A stretch of 20,814 nt of DNA. Origin: Bacillota bacterium. GTDB lineage: Bacteria > Bacillota > Bacilli > Lactobacillales > Streptococcaceae. This document shows, one piece after another, positions 1 through 6,262 of the stretch. The DNA is taken from positions 1 to 20,814 of the forward strand of contig JAJXWC010000020.1 of assembly GCA_021781855.1 (NCBI GenBank), in the 5' to 3' direction. The position numbers and the translations under genes are program-made. Positions within the stretch are counted from its first letter, which is position 1; every line of letters starts with the position of its first letter. Below the pieces are notes generated by a model, which worked only from the letters and a program-made list of their open reading frames with translations, did no database searches and was not told where the DNA came from.

Positions 1-2
1 GT

Positions 3-407
3 AATTGTAATAGTTCATCGAATAATAACACGAATACAGGCGGCGGAAATCACACGAGCGACCCTAATAATACATATCCTTGGGGACAATGTACTTGGGG
101 CGTGAAAGATTATCTAGGTGCTAAAGTTCCAAACTATTTGGGTAATGGTGGTGACTGGGCAAATTCTGCAGCCGCACTTGGATATACAGTAACAAGTACA
201 CCTGCTGTTGGAACGGTTGTTTCTGTTCCTGGTGGTGCATACGGTTCAACGCCAGGTTATGGACACGTTGCTGTTGTTATCGGCGTAAGTAGCGCAGGAG
301 TTACGGTTTCTGAGACCAATGCAACTGCGGGACTTGGTATTCGCGATACTCGTCTTTTGAGTTCAAGCAATCCATCATACAGTTCACTTCGCTATATCTA
401 TTTCTAA
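3..407 (+). CDS. Secreted CHAP-domain peptidoglycan hydrolase, C-terminal part (5' end outside window)
   Basis: The frame is open from the first bases, so the gene begins before the window; a GTG at 102 is internal, not the start. A Ser/Asn/Thr/Gly-rich linker (about residues 1-24 of what is visible) leads into a CHAP fold. The motif YPWGQCTWGV carries the catalytic Cys, YGHVAVVIGV the catalytic His, and VSETNA the usual third polar residue. CHAP domains act as NlpC/P60-like amidases or endopeptidases on peptidoglycan cross-bridges or stem peptides. The domain is at the extreme C-terminus, as in PcsB/Usp45-like or phage-lysin-like secreted proteins. The N-terminal signal peptide and any coiled coil cannot be seen, so the exact subfamily is open. 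Probable cell-wall hydrolase exported to the surface. Confidence 0.85.
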   Translation, partial: NCNSSSNNNTNTGGGNHTSDPNNTYPWGQCTWGVKDYLGAKVPNYLGNGGDWANSAAALGYTVTSTPAVGTVVSVPGGAYGSTPGYGHVAVVIGVSSAGVTVSETNATAGLGIRDTRLLSSSNPSYSSLRYIYF

Positions 408-531
408 AATGAAGCATGAAGCAGACATACTCGGCGGGAAATTGCGACTGCACTTAGCGAATTTGTTCGCACAGGCAGCTTGACAGCACAATGTGCGGAG
501 ATAACAGTACTGCTGAGATAAAAGATTTTTC

Positions 532-559
532 AAGGACTAGGTTTAGCTTAGTCCTTTTT
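532..559 (+). terminator. Rho-independent terminator after the CHAP gene
   Basis: The arms AAGGACTA (532-539) and TAGTCCTT (549-556) form a stem that runs into five Ts. It lies 125 nt after the CHAP stop. The leader between (408-531) holds two smaller perfect hairpins, GCGAA-TTTG-TTCGC at 457-470 and GCAC-AAT-GTGC at 486-496, so this 3' UTR is unusually structured. Confidence 0.8.
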
Positions 560-567
560 GCTAGGAC

Positions 568-596
568 TTGACAGTATGGATGAGAAAAAGTAAGAT
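568..596 (+). promoter_or_regulatory. Promoter of the ATP-grasp ligase gene
   Basis: A perfect -35 TTGACA (568-573), a 17-bp spacer, and a -10 TAAGAT (591-596; 4 of 6 matches). Transcription would start near 603, giving a leader of roughly 70 nt before the ATG at 676. It begins directly after the preceding terminator, so the ligase gene is its own unit. Confidence 0.6.
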
Positions 597-675
597 TAAA
601 TAGACTTTGTTAGTGCTTGAAAGACAATTTATCGCCATCAAGCTAGAAGTAGATAGATTTTTGAAAGAGAAGAAA

Positions 676-1884
676 ATGAAAAAAGATTTTTTACCCGTGA
701 TTATCGGAACGGATATGAACGCTTATTATGTAGCACGTTGTTTTCATGAAGAATATGGAATAAAGCCTGCAATTATCGGCAAAGAGCCTTTTGGATTCAC
801 GGAATATAGTGACATCATCGAGGCAACTTTTGAGCCAAATCTTTGGGAAACAGAAGACTTTGTTAAGAAGTTGATTGATTTTGCTAAAAGTAAGCAGGTC
901 GATTATGAACATCTTATCCTTATTGGAACGAATGATTTTTATGTTCGTCTAATTATTGAAAATCGGGCGAAACTTGAGAACTACTATAAATTCAACAATC
1001 TTACTGAAGACCAGATGAATCAAATCATTGTTAAAGACGAGTTTTATCAACTTTGTGAACAATATGATATTGATATTCCGAAAACAGTGATTATTGATTG
1101 TGCAGGTGAACCTGAAATTCCAGAAGTTACGGAGTTTCCTGTCATTATCAAACCAGGAAACGGTGTTGTTTACTATCGTCATCATTTTGACGGTTTAGAA
1201 AAAGTTTACCGACTGAATTCTCAAGAAGAAGTTGAAAAGACAGTCAAGATGATTAAAGCTAGCGGTTATGACCAAAAGTTAGTTATGCAAGAATATATTC
1301 CCGGTGAAGATAGCACGATGTTTGATTCGGTTTTTTACATGGGAAAAGACGGTAAAGCAAAATTGATTTCATTTGCTCAAGTTCTGTTGCAAGAACATGC
1401 GCCAACGGCAATCGGCAATTACACTGCATTAACAACACGCTACGATGAAGCTTTTATGATGAAACTGAAAAATTTTATGGAAGCTATTCATTTTGTCGGT
1501 TTCGGCAATTTCGACATCAAACGTGACCCACGCGACGGAAAATACAAGATTTTTGAAGTGAACATTCGTCAGGGACGTAGTTCTTACTACGTGACGGCTA
1601 CCGGACATAATTTGATGAAATATCTTGTAGATGACTTGATTTACGATAAACCTCAGGAACTGACATTGGTAAAAGAACCGATGATGTTGACCGTTGTGCC
1701 TGTTGGTGTGGTAAAAAAATATGTCGCTGGTGAAGAATACCGTAAGGAAGTCATTCAACTGGCAAAAGAGGGACGAGTAGTCAATCCATTGATTTACAAA
1801 GGCGATAAAAATTTCAAACGCAAACTTTACATGCTAGTTCGTGGCTTTAATTATTATCGAAAATATAAGAAATACCAGTGGTAA
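676..1884 (+). CDS. ATP-grasp carboxylate-amine ligase, D-aspartate-ligase-like
   Basis: A 402-aa protein. The frame is open further upstream (TTG at 607), but the ATG at 676 is preferred: it follows a GAAAGAGAAG purine tract, and MKKDFLPVIIGTDMNAYYVA matches the usual N-terminus of this family. The N-terminal part is a pre-ATP-grasp Rossmann-like domain. The central and C-terminal ATP-grasp part shows FPVIIKPGNG (ATP-binding lysine strand), QEYIPGED (adenine hinge) and FEVNIRQGRSS (Mg-binding Glu/Asn and glycine-rich end). The basic C-terminus, rich in K/R/Y, could contact the membrane. The family joins an activated carboxylate to an amine; the best-known Gram-positive member is Asl, which adds D-Asp to the peptidoglycan stem lysine in Enterococcus faecium and lactococci. 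The neighbouring CHAP hydrolase is consistent with a wall role, but no aspartate racemase gene is adjacent, so the substrate is inferred. Confidence 0.75.
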   Translation: MKKDFLPVIIGTDMNAYYVARCFHEEYGIKPAIIGKEPFGFTEYSDIIEATFEPNLWETEDFVKKLIDFAKSKQVDYEHLILIGTNDFYVRLIIENRAKLENYYKFNNLTEDQMNQIIVKDEFYQLCEQYDIDIPKTVIIDCAGEPEIPEVTEFPVIIKPGNGVVYYRHHFDGLEKVYRLNSQEEVEKTVKMIKASGYDQKLVMQEYIPGEDSTMFDSVFYMGKDGKAKLISFAQVLLQEHAPTAIGNYTALTTRYDEAFMMKLKNFMEAIHFVGFGNFDIKRDPRDGKYKIFEVNIRQGRSSYYVTATGHNLMKYLVDDLIYDKPQELTLVKEPMMLTVVPVGVVKKYVAGEEYRKEVIQLAKEGRVVNPLIYKGDKNFKRKLYMLVRGFNYYRKYKKYQW

Positions 1885-1900
1885 AATGAAGTCAAGACTT

Positions 1901-1933
1901 ATTCAGTGTGAGTTTCAACTCACCACTGAATTT
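1901..1933 (+). terminator. Probable terminator of the ligase gene
   Basis: The hairpin arms ATTCAGTG-TGAGTT (1901-1914) and AACTCA-c-CACTGAAT (1917-1931) give 14 pairs with one bulged C at 1923. Only TTT follows, so it is a stable hairpin with a weak U tract, 16 nt after the stop codon. Confidence 0.55.
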
Positions 1934-1946
1934 AGTCGGACGAAAT

Positions 1947-2011
1947 TCAAAGCATAGTGCTGCTAATACCCCTACCTCTTAGGTAGGGGTATTAGCAGCA
2001 CTATGCTTTGA
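1947..2011. repeat. 31-bp perfect inverted repeat with a 3-nt loop
   Basis: Bases 1947-1977 are exactly complementary to 1981-2011 around a CTT loop. The arm starts TCAAAGCATAGTGCTGC and ends CCCCTACCT. The stem is far longer than a normal intrinsic terminator and has no T run on either side. It follows the ligase terminator and precedes the dnaJ regulatory region by about 220 bp. It could be an RNA processing/stability hairpin, a cruciform, or the remnant of a palindromic mobile element. No coding potential seen. Confidence 0.9.
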
Positions 2012-2032
2012 TAAAAATTGTGATTTTATCTC

Positions 2033-2166
2033 AGCACTTTGTGCTACGAAAGATGAGAGCCTCGCTCTCTCTATCTGCAACCTCAACAGTACACTGTACT
2101 GTTGAGCTGTTGAGTTGTCGATGCTCGCTACACGAACAGGTTCGTTAGTTGTAATCGCAAAGTGCT
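2033..2166. other. Hairpin-rich intergenic block of unknown role
   Basis: The outer arms AGCACTTTG (2033-2041) and CAAAGTGCT (2158-2166) enclose three further perfect hairpins: GAGAGC-CTC-GCTCTC (2055-2069), a 25-bp palindrome with 12-bp arms at 2082-2106 (starts CTCAACAGTACA), and ACGAAC-AG-GTTCGT (2132-2145). I find no open reading frame worth calling. Near-identical 12-mers CGAAATTC(A/G)AAG at 1941-1952 and 2179-2190 bracket this block and the long hairpin as direct repeats. It may be a structured RNA or a degenerate repeat element; the sequence alone does not decide. Confidence 0.5.
2034..2055 (+). repeat. Dispersed 22-nt intergenic repeat, copy A
   Basis: Begins GCACTTTGTGCTACGAAAGA and ends TG. 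It is identical over 22 nt to copy B (7228-7249) and matches copy C (19346-19367) at 20 of 22. The first 11 nt form a small hairpin (GCAC-TTT-GTGC). All three copies lie downstream of genes on the plus strand. Confidence 0.75.
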
Positions 2167-2229
2167 AAATCACTAAGGCGAAATTCGAAGATTCATGAAT
2201 TTGTCAAAACCTTCAAATCAAAGCTTGAA

Positions 2230-2256
2230 TTAGCACTCTTTTTATTAGAGTGCTAA
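2230..2256. promoter_or_regulatory. CIRCE operator (HrcA site) of dnaJ
   Basis: TTAGCACTC, nine bases, GAGTGCTAA is an exact match to the CIRCE consensus bound by the heat-shock repressor HrcA. It ends 5 bp before the dnaJ -35 hexamer. Established knowledge: HrcA represses dnaK/dnaJ/groESL-type genes at normal temperature, and lactococcal dnaJ is known to be heat induced. The hrcA gene is not in this window. Confidence 0.95.
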
Positions 2257-2261
2257 TTTTT

Positions 2262-2290
2262 TTGCCAAATGAAAGAAAAAATGGTAAAAT
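2262..2290 (+). promoter_or_regulatory. dnaJ promoter
   Basis: -35 TTGCCA (2262-2267), a 17-bp spacer, and an extended -10 TGG-TAAAAT (2282-2290). Predicted start near 2297, about 29 nt before the dnaJ ATG. The CIRCE element sits immediately upstream of the -35. Confidence 0.75.
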
Positions 2291-2325
2291 AGTGCTATTG
2301 AAAAAATGAACAAAGGGATTTAAGT

Positions 2326-3468
2326 ATGAATAACACAGAATTTTACGAACGCCTTGGTGTGGATAAAAATGCCAGTCAGGACGAAATTAAAAAAGCTTAC
2401 CGGAAGATGTCGAAACAGTATCACCCTGACTTGAATAAGGAAGCTGATGCAGAGCAGAAGTACAAAGATGTCCAGGAAGCTTATGAGACGCTATCCGATG
2501 AACAGAAACGTGCAGCTTATGACCAATATGGTGCAGCTGGTGCTAATGCTGGCTTTGGCGGTGCTGGAGGTTTCGGTGGACAGGGAGGATTTTCTGGCTT
2601 TGGCGGCTCGGCAAGTGGCTTTGGTGGGTTTGAGGATATTTTCTCTAGTTTCTTTGGTGGTGGCAGCGCGCAGGTCAATCCTAATGCGCCTCGTCAGGGA
2701 GATGATTTGCAGTATCGGATTAACTTGAAGTTTGAAGAAGCCATTTTTGGTGTAGAAAAAGAAATCAAGTACAATCGCGAGGAACTTTGTCATACTTGTG
2801 CGGGGACTGGTGCAAAACCTGGCACGCATGCCGAGACTTGTCACAAATGTGGCGGACGTGGTCAGATTAATATTGTCCGTGATACTCCTTTAGGACGGAT
2901 GTCCACACAACAAGTCTGTGATGTTTGTCATGGAACGGGTAAGGAAATCAAAGACCCTTGTACAACTTGTCGTGGTACAGGTCACGAAAAAATTGCTCAC
3001 ACTGTTAAAGTTAAGGTACCTGCTGGTGTCGAGTCTGGACAGCAAATGCGTTTACAAGGACAAGGTGACGCAGGTGTAAATGGCGGAACTTATGGTGATT
3101 TGTATGTTCGTTTTCAAGTGGCGGCTTCGGATAAATTTGAGCGAGACGGTTCTGAGATTTACTACAAGATGCCGCTAGAGTTTGTACAGGCGGCATTGGG
3201 AGATGAAATTGAAGTACCAACAGTGCACGGTAATGTAAAACTGAAAATTCCTGCAGGGACGCAAACAGGAGCGAACTTCCGTCTGAAAGGAAAAGGGGCT
3301 CCGAGATTGCGTGGTTCTGGCAATGGCGACCAGTATGTTATAATTAATATTACTACGCCAAAAGCTCTGAATACGGCGCAAAAAGAGGCTTTGGCGGCAT
3401 TTGCTAAAGCAAGTGGGGTTGAAGTTGCTGGTTCTGGGAAAAAAGGATTCTTTGACAAGTTTAAATAA
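2326..3468 (+). CDS. dnaJ: Chaperone protein DnaJ (Hsp40)
   Basis: A 380-aa type I DnaJ, full length. The J domain (1-70) carries the HPD motif at residues 33-35, which stimulates DnaK ATPase. A Gly/Phe-rich linker follows (about 75-115). The zinc-binding region has four CxxCxGxG repeats (CHTCAGTG from residue 155, CHKCGGRG, CDVCHGTG, and CTTCRGTG from 212), then the C-terminal substrate-binding domains. The ATG follows AAAGGGA at a good distance. DnaJ delivers unfolded clients to DnaK with GrpE as exchange factor, in the cytoplasm. The gene stands alone here: no grpE or dnaK is adjacent, as in lactococci where dnaJ is separate from hrcA-grpE-dnaK. Its own CIRCE-controlled promoter makes it a monocistronic heat-shock gene. 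Confidence 0.98.
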   Translation: MNNTEFYERLGVDKNASQDEIKKAYRKMSKQYHPDLNKEADAEQKYKDVQEAYETLSDEQKRAAYDQYGAAGANAGFGGAGGFGGQGGFSGFGGSASGFGGFEDIFSSFFGGGSAQVNPNAPRQGDDLQYRINLKFEEAIFGVEKEIKYNREELCHTCAGTGAKPGTHAETCHKCGGRGQINIVRDTPLGRMSTQQVCDVCHGTGKEIKDPCTTCRGTGHEKIAHTVKVKVPAGVESGQQMRLQGQGDAGVNGGTYGDLYVRFQVAASDKFERDGSEIYYKMPLEFVQAALGDEIEVPTVHGNVKLKIPAGTQTGANFRLKGKGAPRLRGSGNGDQYVIINITTPKALNTAQKEALAAFAKASGVEVAGSGKKGFFDKFK

Positions 3469-3541
3469 AAAACAAAGTCTTATTTGATGAGAGATAGTGC
3501 CAGTGTTTCCAGCTAAGAAGAGTGCACTACTGATAAGAAAG

Positions 3542-3566
3542 AAAGTTGTCTATGACAGCTTTTTTT
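3542..3566 (+). terminator. dnaJ terminator
   Basis: The arms AAAGTTGTC (3542-3550) and GACAGCTTT (3554-3562), with one G-T pair, close a TAT loop; a run of seven Ts (3560-3566) completes it. It lies just before the yqeG promoter. Confidence 0.8.
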
Positions 3567-3570
3567 GAAA

Positions 3571-3600
3571 TTTGACAGTTCTGTCAAATCTATTTATAAT
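3571..3600 (+). promoter_or_regulatory. Consensus promoter of the YqeG gene with an overlapping 18-bp palindrome
   Basis: A perfect -35 TTGACA (3572-3577), a 17-bp spacer, and a perfect -10 TATAAT (3595-3600). The palindrome TTTGACAGTTCTGTCAAA (3571-3588) covers the -35, the right position for a repressor operator. The same palindrome type recurs at 5944-5961 and 16329-16346. The -10 ends only 6 nt before the ATG at 3607, so transcription is predicted to start on the start codon. Confidence 0.85.
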
Positions 3601-3606
3601 AAAAAT

Positions 3607-4137
3607 ATGAAAATTGATAACTATAAGCCTGATTTTATGGTTGAAGCCGTTTATCAGCTTGATGCAGCGAGTTTAAAGATGTTGGGAATTCGAGCAGTCA
3701 TGGTGGATTTGGATAATACGTTGATTGCTTGGAACAATCCTGATGGAACACCTGAGTTGCTGAATTGGCTTGATGAGATGCGGGCAAATGATGTAAAAGT
3801 GATTGTTGTATCAAACAATAAACGCGAGCGTGTAGCACGGGCTGTGGAAAAATTTGGTGTGGATTATATTTGGCGAGCGATGAAACCTTTTGCTTTAGGA
3901 ATAAATAAAGCTTTGCTACGATTTGATGAAAAACCGGGAGAAGTAGTCATGGTAGGAGACCAGCTGATGACGGATATCCGAGCGGCGCATCGAGCAGGAG
4001 TTCGTAGTATATTGGTAAAGCCGCTAGTAAAATCTGATGCTTGGAATACACAATTCAATCGCTGGCGTGAGCGCAGAGTTTGGAAAAAATTGATTGCGCG
4101 TGATGGAGCGCCTGTTTGGCAGAAAAAATTGCTCTGA
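3607..4137 (+). CDS. yqeG: YqeG-type HAD-family phosphatase (HAD-IIIA)
   Basis: A 176-aa protein. HAD motif I is VMVDLDNTLIAW, with nucleophile Asp and acid Asp. Motif II is IVVSNN (Ser). The lysine of motif III is in RAMKPF, and motif IV is VMVGDQLMTDI with the metal-binding Asp residues. No separate cap domain is evident, as expected for HAD-IIIA. The family is related to phosphatidylglycerophosphatase/YqeG; in streptococci yqeG usually lies upstream of yqeH and other ribosome-assembly genes, but here it is followed by a terminator and convergent zwf. The start at 3607 is chosen because MKIDNYKPDFMVEAVYQL matches the family N-terminus and because an ATG at 3565 lies upstream of the promoter. 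No Shine-Dalgarno is possible if transcription starts where the promoter predicts. Substrate in vivo unknown. Confidence 0.9.
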   Translation: MKIDNYKPDFMVEAVYQLDAASLKMLGIRAVMVDLDNTLIAWNNPDGTPELLNWLDEMRANDVKVIVVSNNKRERVARAVEKFGVDYIWRAMKPFALGINKALLRFDEKPGEVVMVGDQLMTDIRAAHRAGVRSILVKPLVKSDAWNTQFNRWRERRVWKKLIARDGAPVWQKKLL

Positions 4138-4142
4138 TTTTC

Positions 4143-4251
4143 TGTGGATAAGTTGTTTTATTAAATAATTTAGCGTAATTTTAAGGGAAAAATGAGAGTT
4201 TTCCACCGAATTATCCCAAGTTTCCACAATTATGTGGAAAACTGTGGAAAA
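4143..4251. other. Cluster of DnaA-box-like 9-mers between convergent genes
   Basis: One perfect DnaA box on the minus strand (TGTGGATAA, 4143-4151 = TTATCCACA). Two one-mismatch boxes follow, both TGTGGAAAA, at 4233-4241 and 4243-4251, exactly 10 bp apart. Weaker relatives are TTTTCCACC (4199-4207), TTATCCCAA (4211-4219) and GTTTCCACA (4220-4228). TTTCCACA/TGTGGAAA also form an 8-bp inverted repeat (4221-4240). No dnaA or dnaN is nearby, so this is not evidently oriC. It fits a secondary DnaA-binding locus, but binding is not shown. Confidence 0.5.
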
Positions 4252-4290
4252 TATTGGGGAAAAGTAAATTTAACAAAGGGTCAAAAATAG

Positions 4291-4325
4291 AAAAAACCTG
4301 TCAGAATGCTCTGACAGGTTTTTTT
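4291..4325. terminator. Bidirectional terminator between yqeG and zwf
   Basis: The arms AAAAAACCTGTCAGA (4291-4305) and TCTGACAGG plus Ts (4310-4325) surround an ATGC loop. The A run on one side and T run on the other make it functional for both convergent genes. It sits 11 bp from the zwf stop codon. Confidence 0.92.
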
Positions 4326-4335
4326 ACTCAACATA

Positions 4336-5841
4336 TTATAATTTTCCGTGTTCAACATACCAAAGATCAGGCTCCCACGCCCAATGTTTGCCATCTTTTT
4401 CCAGTAAATCAAAGGCAGCTTTGGGGCCCATTGTTCGTGCGGCATAGGTAGGGAGATTGTTTTGGTCTTCATCCCAAGCCTTTCGAACGACATCAATCAA
4501 TTCCCAAGCACGTGCTGCTTCTTCCCAGTGTGAGAAATTTGTTCCGTCACCGTTGAGTACATCGAGAAAGAGTTTTTCGTAAGCTTCAGGTGAATTACCC
4601 AAAAATTCACTGTCGTGACGGAAACTTAGGCGCAATGGTTCTAAATGGAAGCCTTGACCAGCAGTTTTGCCGTTAACCGAAAGTGAAAAACCTTCCGTTG
4701 GCTGGATATAAATGGTCAAAACATTTTGCACAGGTTTGTCACTGCAGTTGTCTGCAAACAGGTTTTCTGCATCTTGCTTGAAAACAATATTGATACGAGT
4801 TCCTTTTTCGGTCATTCGTTTACCAGAGCGAACGTAAAATGGTACACCAGACCAACGAGCGTTGTCAATCAGGAATTTCCCAGCGGCGAATGTTTCTGTG
4901 CGGCTTTCAGGTGATACACTGTCTTCTTCGCGATAACCAAGATAGGTTTCGCCATCGAATTTTCCTGCAATATACTGTCCCCGAACGAAATTGTCAAGTG
5001 CTTCTTTAGGTGTGTATTGACGCATTGCTTTGAGCGCTTTGACTTTTTCTTTGACAATATGTGCTTCATCAAATTTTTCAGGTTTTTCCATCGCAATCAA
5101 ACTTAGTACCTGTAAAACGTGATTTTGTATCATATCTTTAAGTGCGCCAGACGTTTCATAGTATCCACCACGGTCCTCAACACCAATGAATTCAGCAAAA
5201 GTAATCTGTACATTGTCAATATGCCGATTATTCCACAAGCTCTCAAAGATTGGGTTGGCAAAACGGACAGCACTTACCGCCTGAATCATTTCTTTTCCTA
5301 GATAATGGTCAATACGGAAAATTTGTTCTTCAGTGAACACCTTAGAAAGACTGTCATTTAGCGCTTTTGCAGTGTCATAGCTGTTGCCAAACGGCTTTTC
5401 AATAACAATCCGCTCAAAACCTTCGCCAGTCAAGATATTTTCAGACTTCAAATGTTCAGCGATTGTGCCGAAAAATTGTGGTGCCATTGCAAGAAAGAAA
5501 ACTTGATTTCCTGCCGTTTTATAAGTCGTTTTCAGTTCTTCACCCAAAGTTTTTAGGGTAACATAGTGTGCAGCATCTGTAACATTGTGGCTTTGATAAT
5601 AAAAATGATTGATGAATTCATCTGCAGCGCTTTTGCTGCTAATCAGGTCTTCAATTGAATCCAGTACGATTTCTCGATAAAACTCATTTGTCCATTCCCG
5701 CCGTGCTGTGCCAATTACCGCAAAATTTTCCGCCAGTTCGCCCTTTTTATAAAGACGAAACAAGGAAGGATAAAGTTTACGCTTTGCCAAATCTCCCGTT
5801 GCACCAAAAATTGTAAATAATACAGCTTTACTTTCTTGCAT
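4336..5841 (-). CDS. zwf: Glucose-6-phosphate 1-dehydrogenase
   Basis: A 501-aa enzyme, normal for the family. The N-terminal NADP-binding motif is GATGDLAKRK (from residue 13), and the active-site signature RIDHYLGKE is at residues 176-184, with the substrate-binding Lys and catalytic His region. EKPFG is also present. It oxidises glucose-6-phosphate to 6-phosphogluconolactone and makes NADPH, the first step of the oxidative pentose phosphate pathway, in the cytoplasm. The start at 5841 is set by a strong GAAGGAG (complement of 5847-5853) just upstream; an in-frame ATG at 5895 has no such site and its extra residues do not look like the family. The upstream region holds two perfect palindromes that may be operators. 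The gene ends at a shared terminator. Confidence 0.97.
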   Translation of the reverse strand: MQESKAVLFTIFGATGDLAKRKLYPSLFRLYKKGELAENFAVIGTARREWTNEFYREIVLDSIEDLISSKSAADEFINHFYYQSHNVTDAAHYVTLKTLGEELKTTYKTAGNQVFFLAMAPQFFGTIAEHLKSENILTGEGFERIVIEKPFGNSYDTAKALNDSLSKVFTEEQIFRIDHYLGKEMIQAVSAVRFANPIFESLWNNRHIDNVQITFAEFIGVEDRGGYYETSGALKDMIQNHVLQVLSLIAMEKPEKFDEAHIVKEKVKALKAMRQYTPKEALDNFVRGQYIAGKFDGETYLGYREEDSVSPESRTETFAAGKFLIDNARWSGVPFYVRSGKRMTEKGTRINIVFKQDAENLFADNCSDKPVQNVLTIYIQPTEGFSLSVNGKTAGQGFHLEPLRLSFRHDSEFLGNSPEAYEKLFLDVLNGDGTNFSHWEEAARAWELIDVVRKAWDEDQNNLPTYAARTMGPKAAFDLLEKDGKHWAWEPDLWYVEHGKL

Positions 5842-5943
5842 TTTTTCTCCTTCTACGGCCGGGGAAGTACTTGATAGCAATAAATTTTCTTTCAAGCACT
5901 CACACAGCCTTTGATTTTAGGTTGACAGTAGTGTAATCCTTGA

Positions 5944-5981
5944 TTTGACAACTTTGTCAAACGATGTAAACCTAGTTTACA
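5944..5981. promoter_or_regulatory. Two tandem palindromes in the zwf upstream region
   Basis: TTTGACAACTTTGTCAAA (5944-5961) has perfect 8-bp arms and belongs to the same type as the element over the yqeG promoter. Four bases later, TGTAAAC-CTA-GTTTACA (5965-5981) has perfect 7-bp arms, and a further GTTTACA half-site lies at 5997-6003. Read on the minus strand, the first palindrome contains a TTGACA that could act as a zwf -35, with a weak TACACT 19 bp on. The position about 100-140 bp before the zwf start suits regulation. The regulators are not identified. Confidence 0.5.
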
Positions 5982-5998
5982 GATAGTGTCAATTAAGT

Positions 5999-6178
5999 TT
6001 ACACATCATTTTCAGCGCTGTCAATATAAGTATCCACATAGTTTAAATAATCATTCAGCAATTCCGCCTTAAATTCTTGAAATTCGGCTTCGCTATACTC
6101 ACGCTCCGCACCTTTATAGTTGTAAAATGGCATATCCAGCTCATTTCTAAGCCGAGTCTCAAATTCATCTTTCGTCAT
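5999..6178 (-). CDS. Small acidic conserved-looking protein, unknown function (59 aa)
   Basis: An ATG at 6178 opens a 59-codon frame beginning MTKDEFETRLRNELDMPFYN and ending TYIDSAENDV, with TAA at 5999. It is strongly acidic, aromatic-rich and predicted helical in the second half, with no signal peptide, membrane segment or Cys motif. AAGGAG (complement of 6191-6196) precedes the ATG but at a long spacing of 12 nt, and an excellent extended -10 (TGATATAAT) lies at 6219-6227 on the same strand. Codon use resembles the neighbours. It is 157 bp upstream of zwf on the same strand and could be co-transcribed. I do not recognise the family. Confidence 0.65.
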   Translation of the reverse strand: MTKDEFETRLRNELDMPFYNYKGAEREYSEAEFQEFKAELLNDYLNYVDTYIDSAENDV

Positions 6179-6218
6179 TTTTTCTTTTGTCTCCTTCCCG
6201 AATTAAAACATTATAAAT

Positions 6219-6227
6219 ATTATATCA
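6219..6227 (-). promoter_or_regulatory. Extended -10 promoter of the 59-aa gene
   Basis: The minus strand reads TGATATAAT, a perfect extended -10. No convincing -35 lies 17 bp upstream, which extended -10 promoters can tolerate. Predicted start near 6212, 34 nt before the ATG. Confidence 0.6.
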
Positions 6228-6248
6228 TAAGGAAGAAAGAGAATAATA

Positions 6249-6262
6249 AACAAGCGCTTTTA
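6249..6262. promoter_or_regulatory. Candidate cre (CcpA) site
   Basis: The minus strand reads TAAAAGCGCTTGTT, matching the TGWAARCGYTWNCW consensus at 12 of 14 positions, including the central CG. It lies about 50 bp upstream of the -10 of the MIP channel gene and about 30 bp upstream of the divergent small-gene promoter. Carbon-catabolite control of a glycerol/water channel gene would be sensible; direction of effect cannot be read. Confidence 0.4.

Noticed and set aside
607..675. Longer ligase start (TTG at 607)
   Set aside because: It lies within a few bases of the predicted transcription start, and the added residues do not resemble the family N-terminus.
1947..2011. Insertion sequence ends around a transposase
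   Set aside because: The arms are separated by only three bases and no transposase-like frame is nearby.
3565..3606. Longer YqeG start at 3565
   Set aside because: This ATG is upstream of a perfect -35/-10 promoter, inside the preceding terminator.
4143..4251. Chromosomal replication origin
   Set aside because: Boxes are few, and dnaA, dnaN, rpmH or other origin markers are absent.
4254..4496. Small frames around the yqeG/zwf terminator
   Set aside because: They cross a strong terminator hairpin and lie in or antisense to the end of zwf.
5842..5895. Longer zwf start at 5895
   Set aside because: The ATG at 5841 has a strong GAAGGAG; the extra 18 residues are not typical of G6PD.
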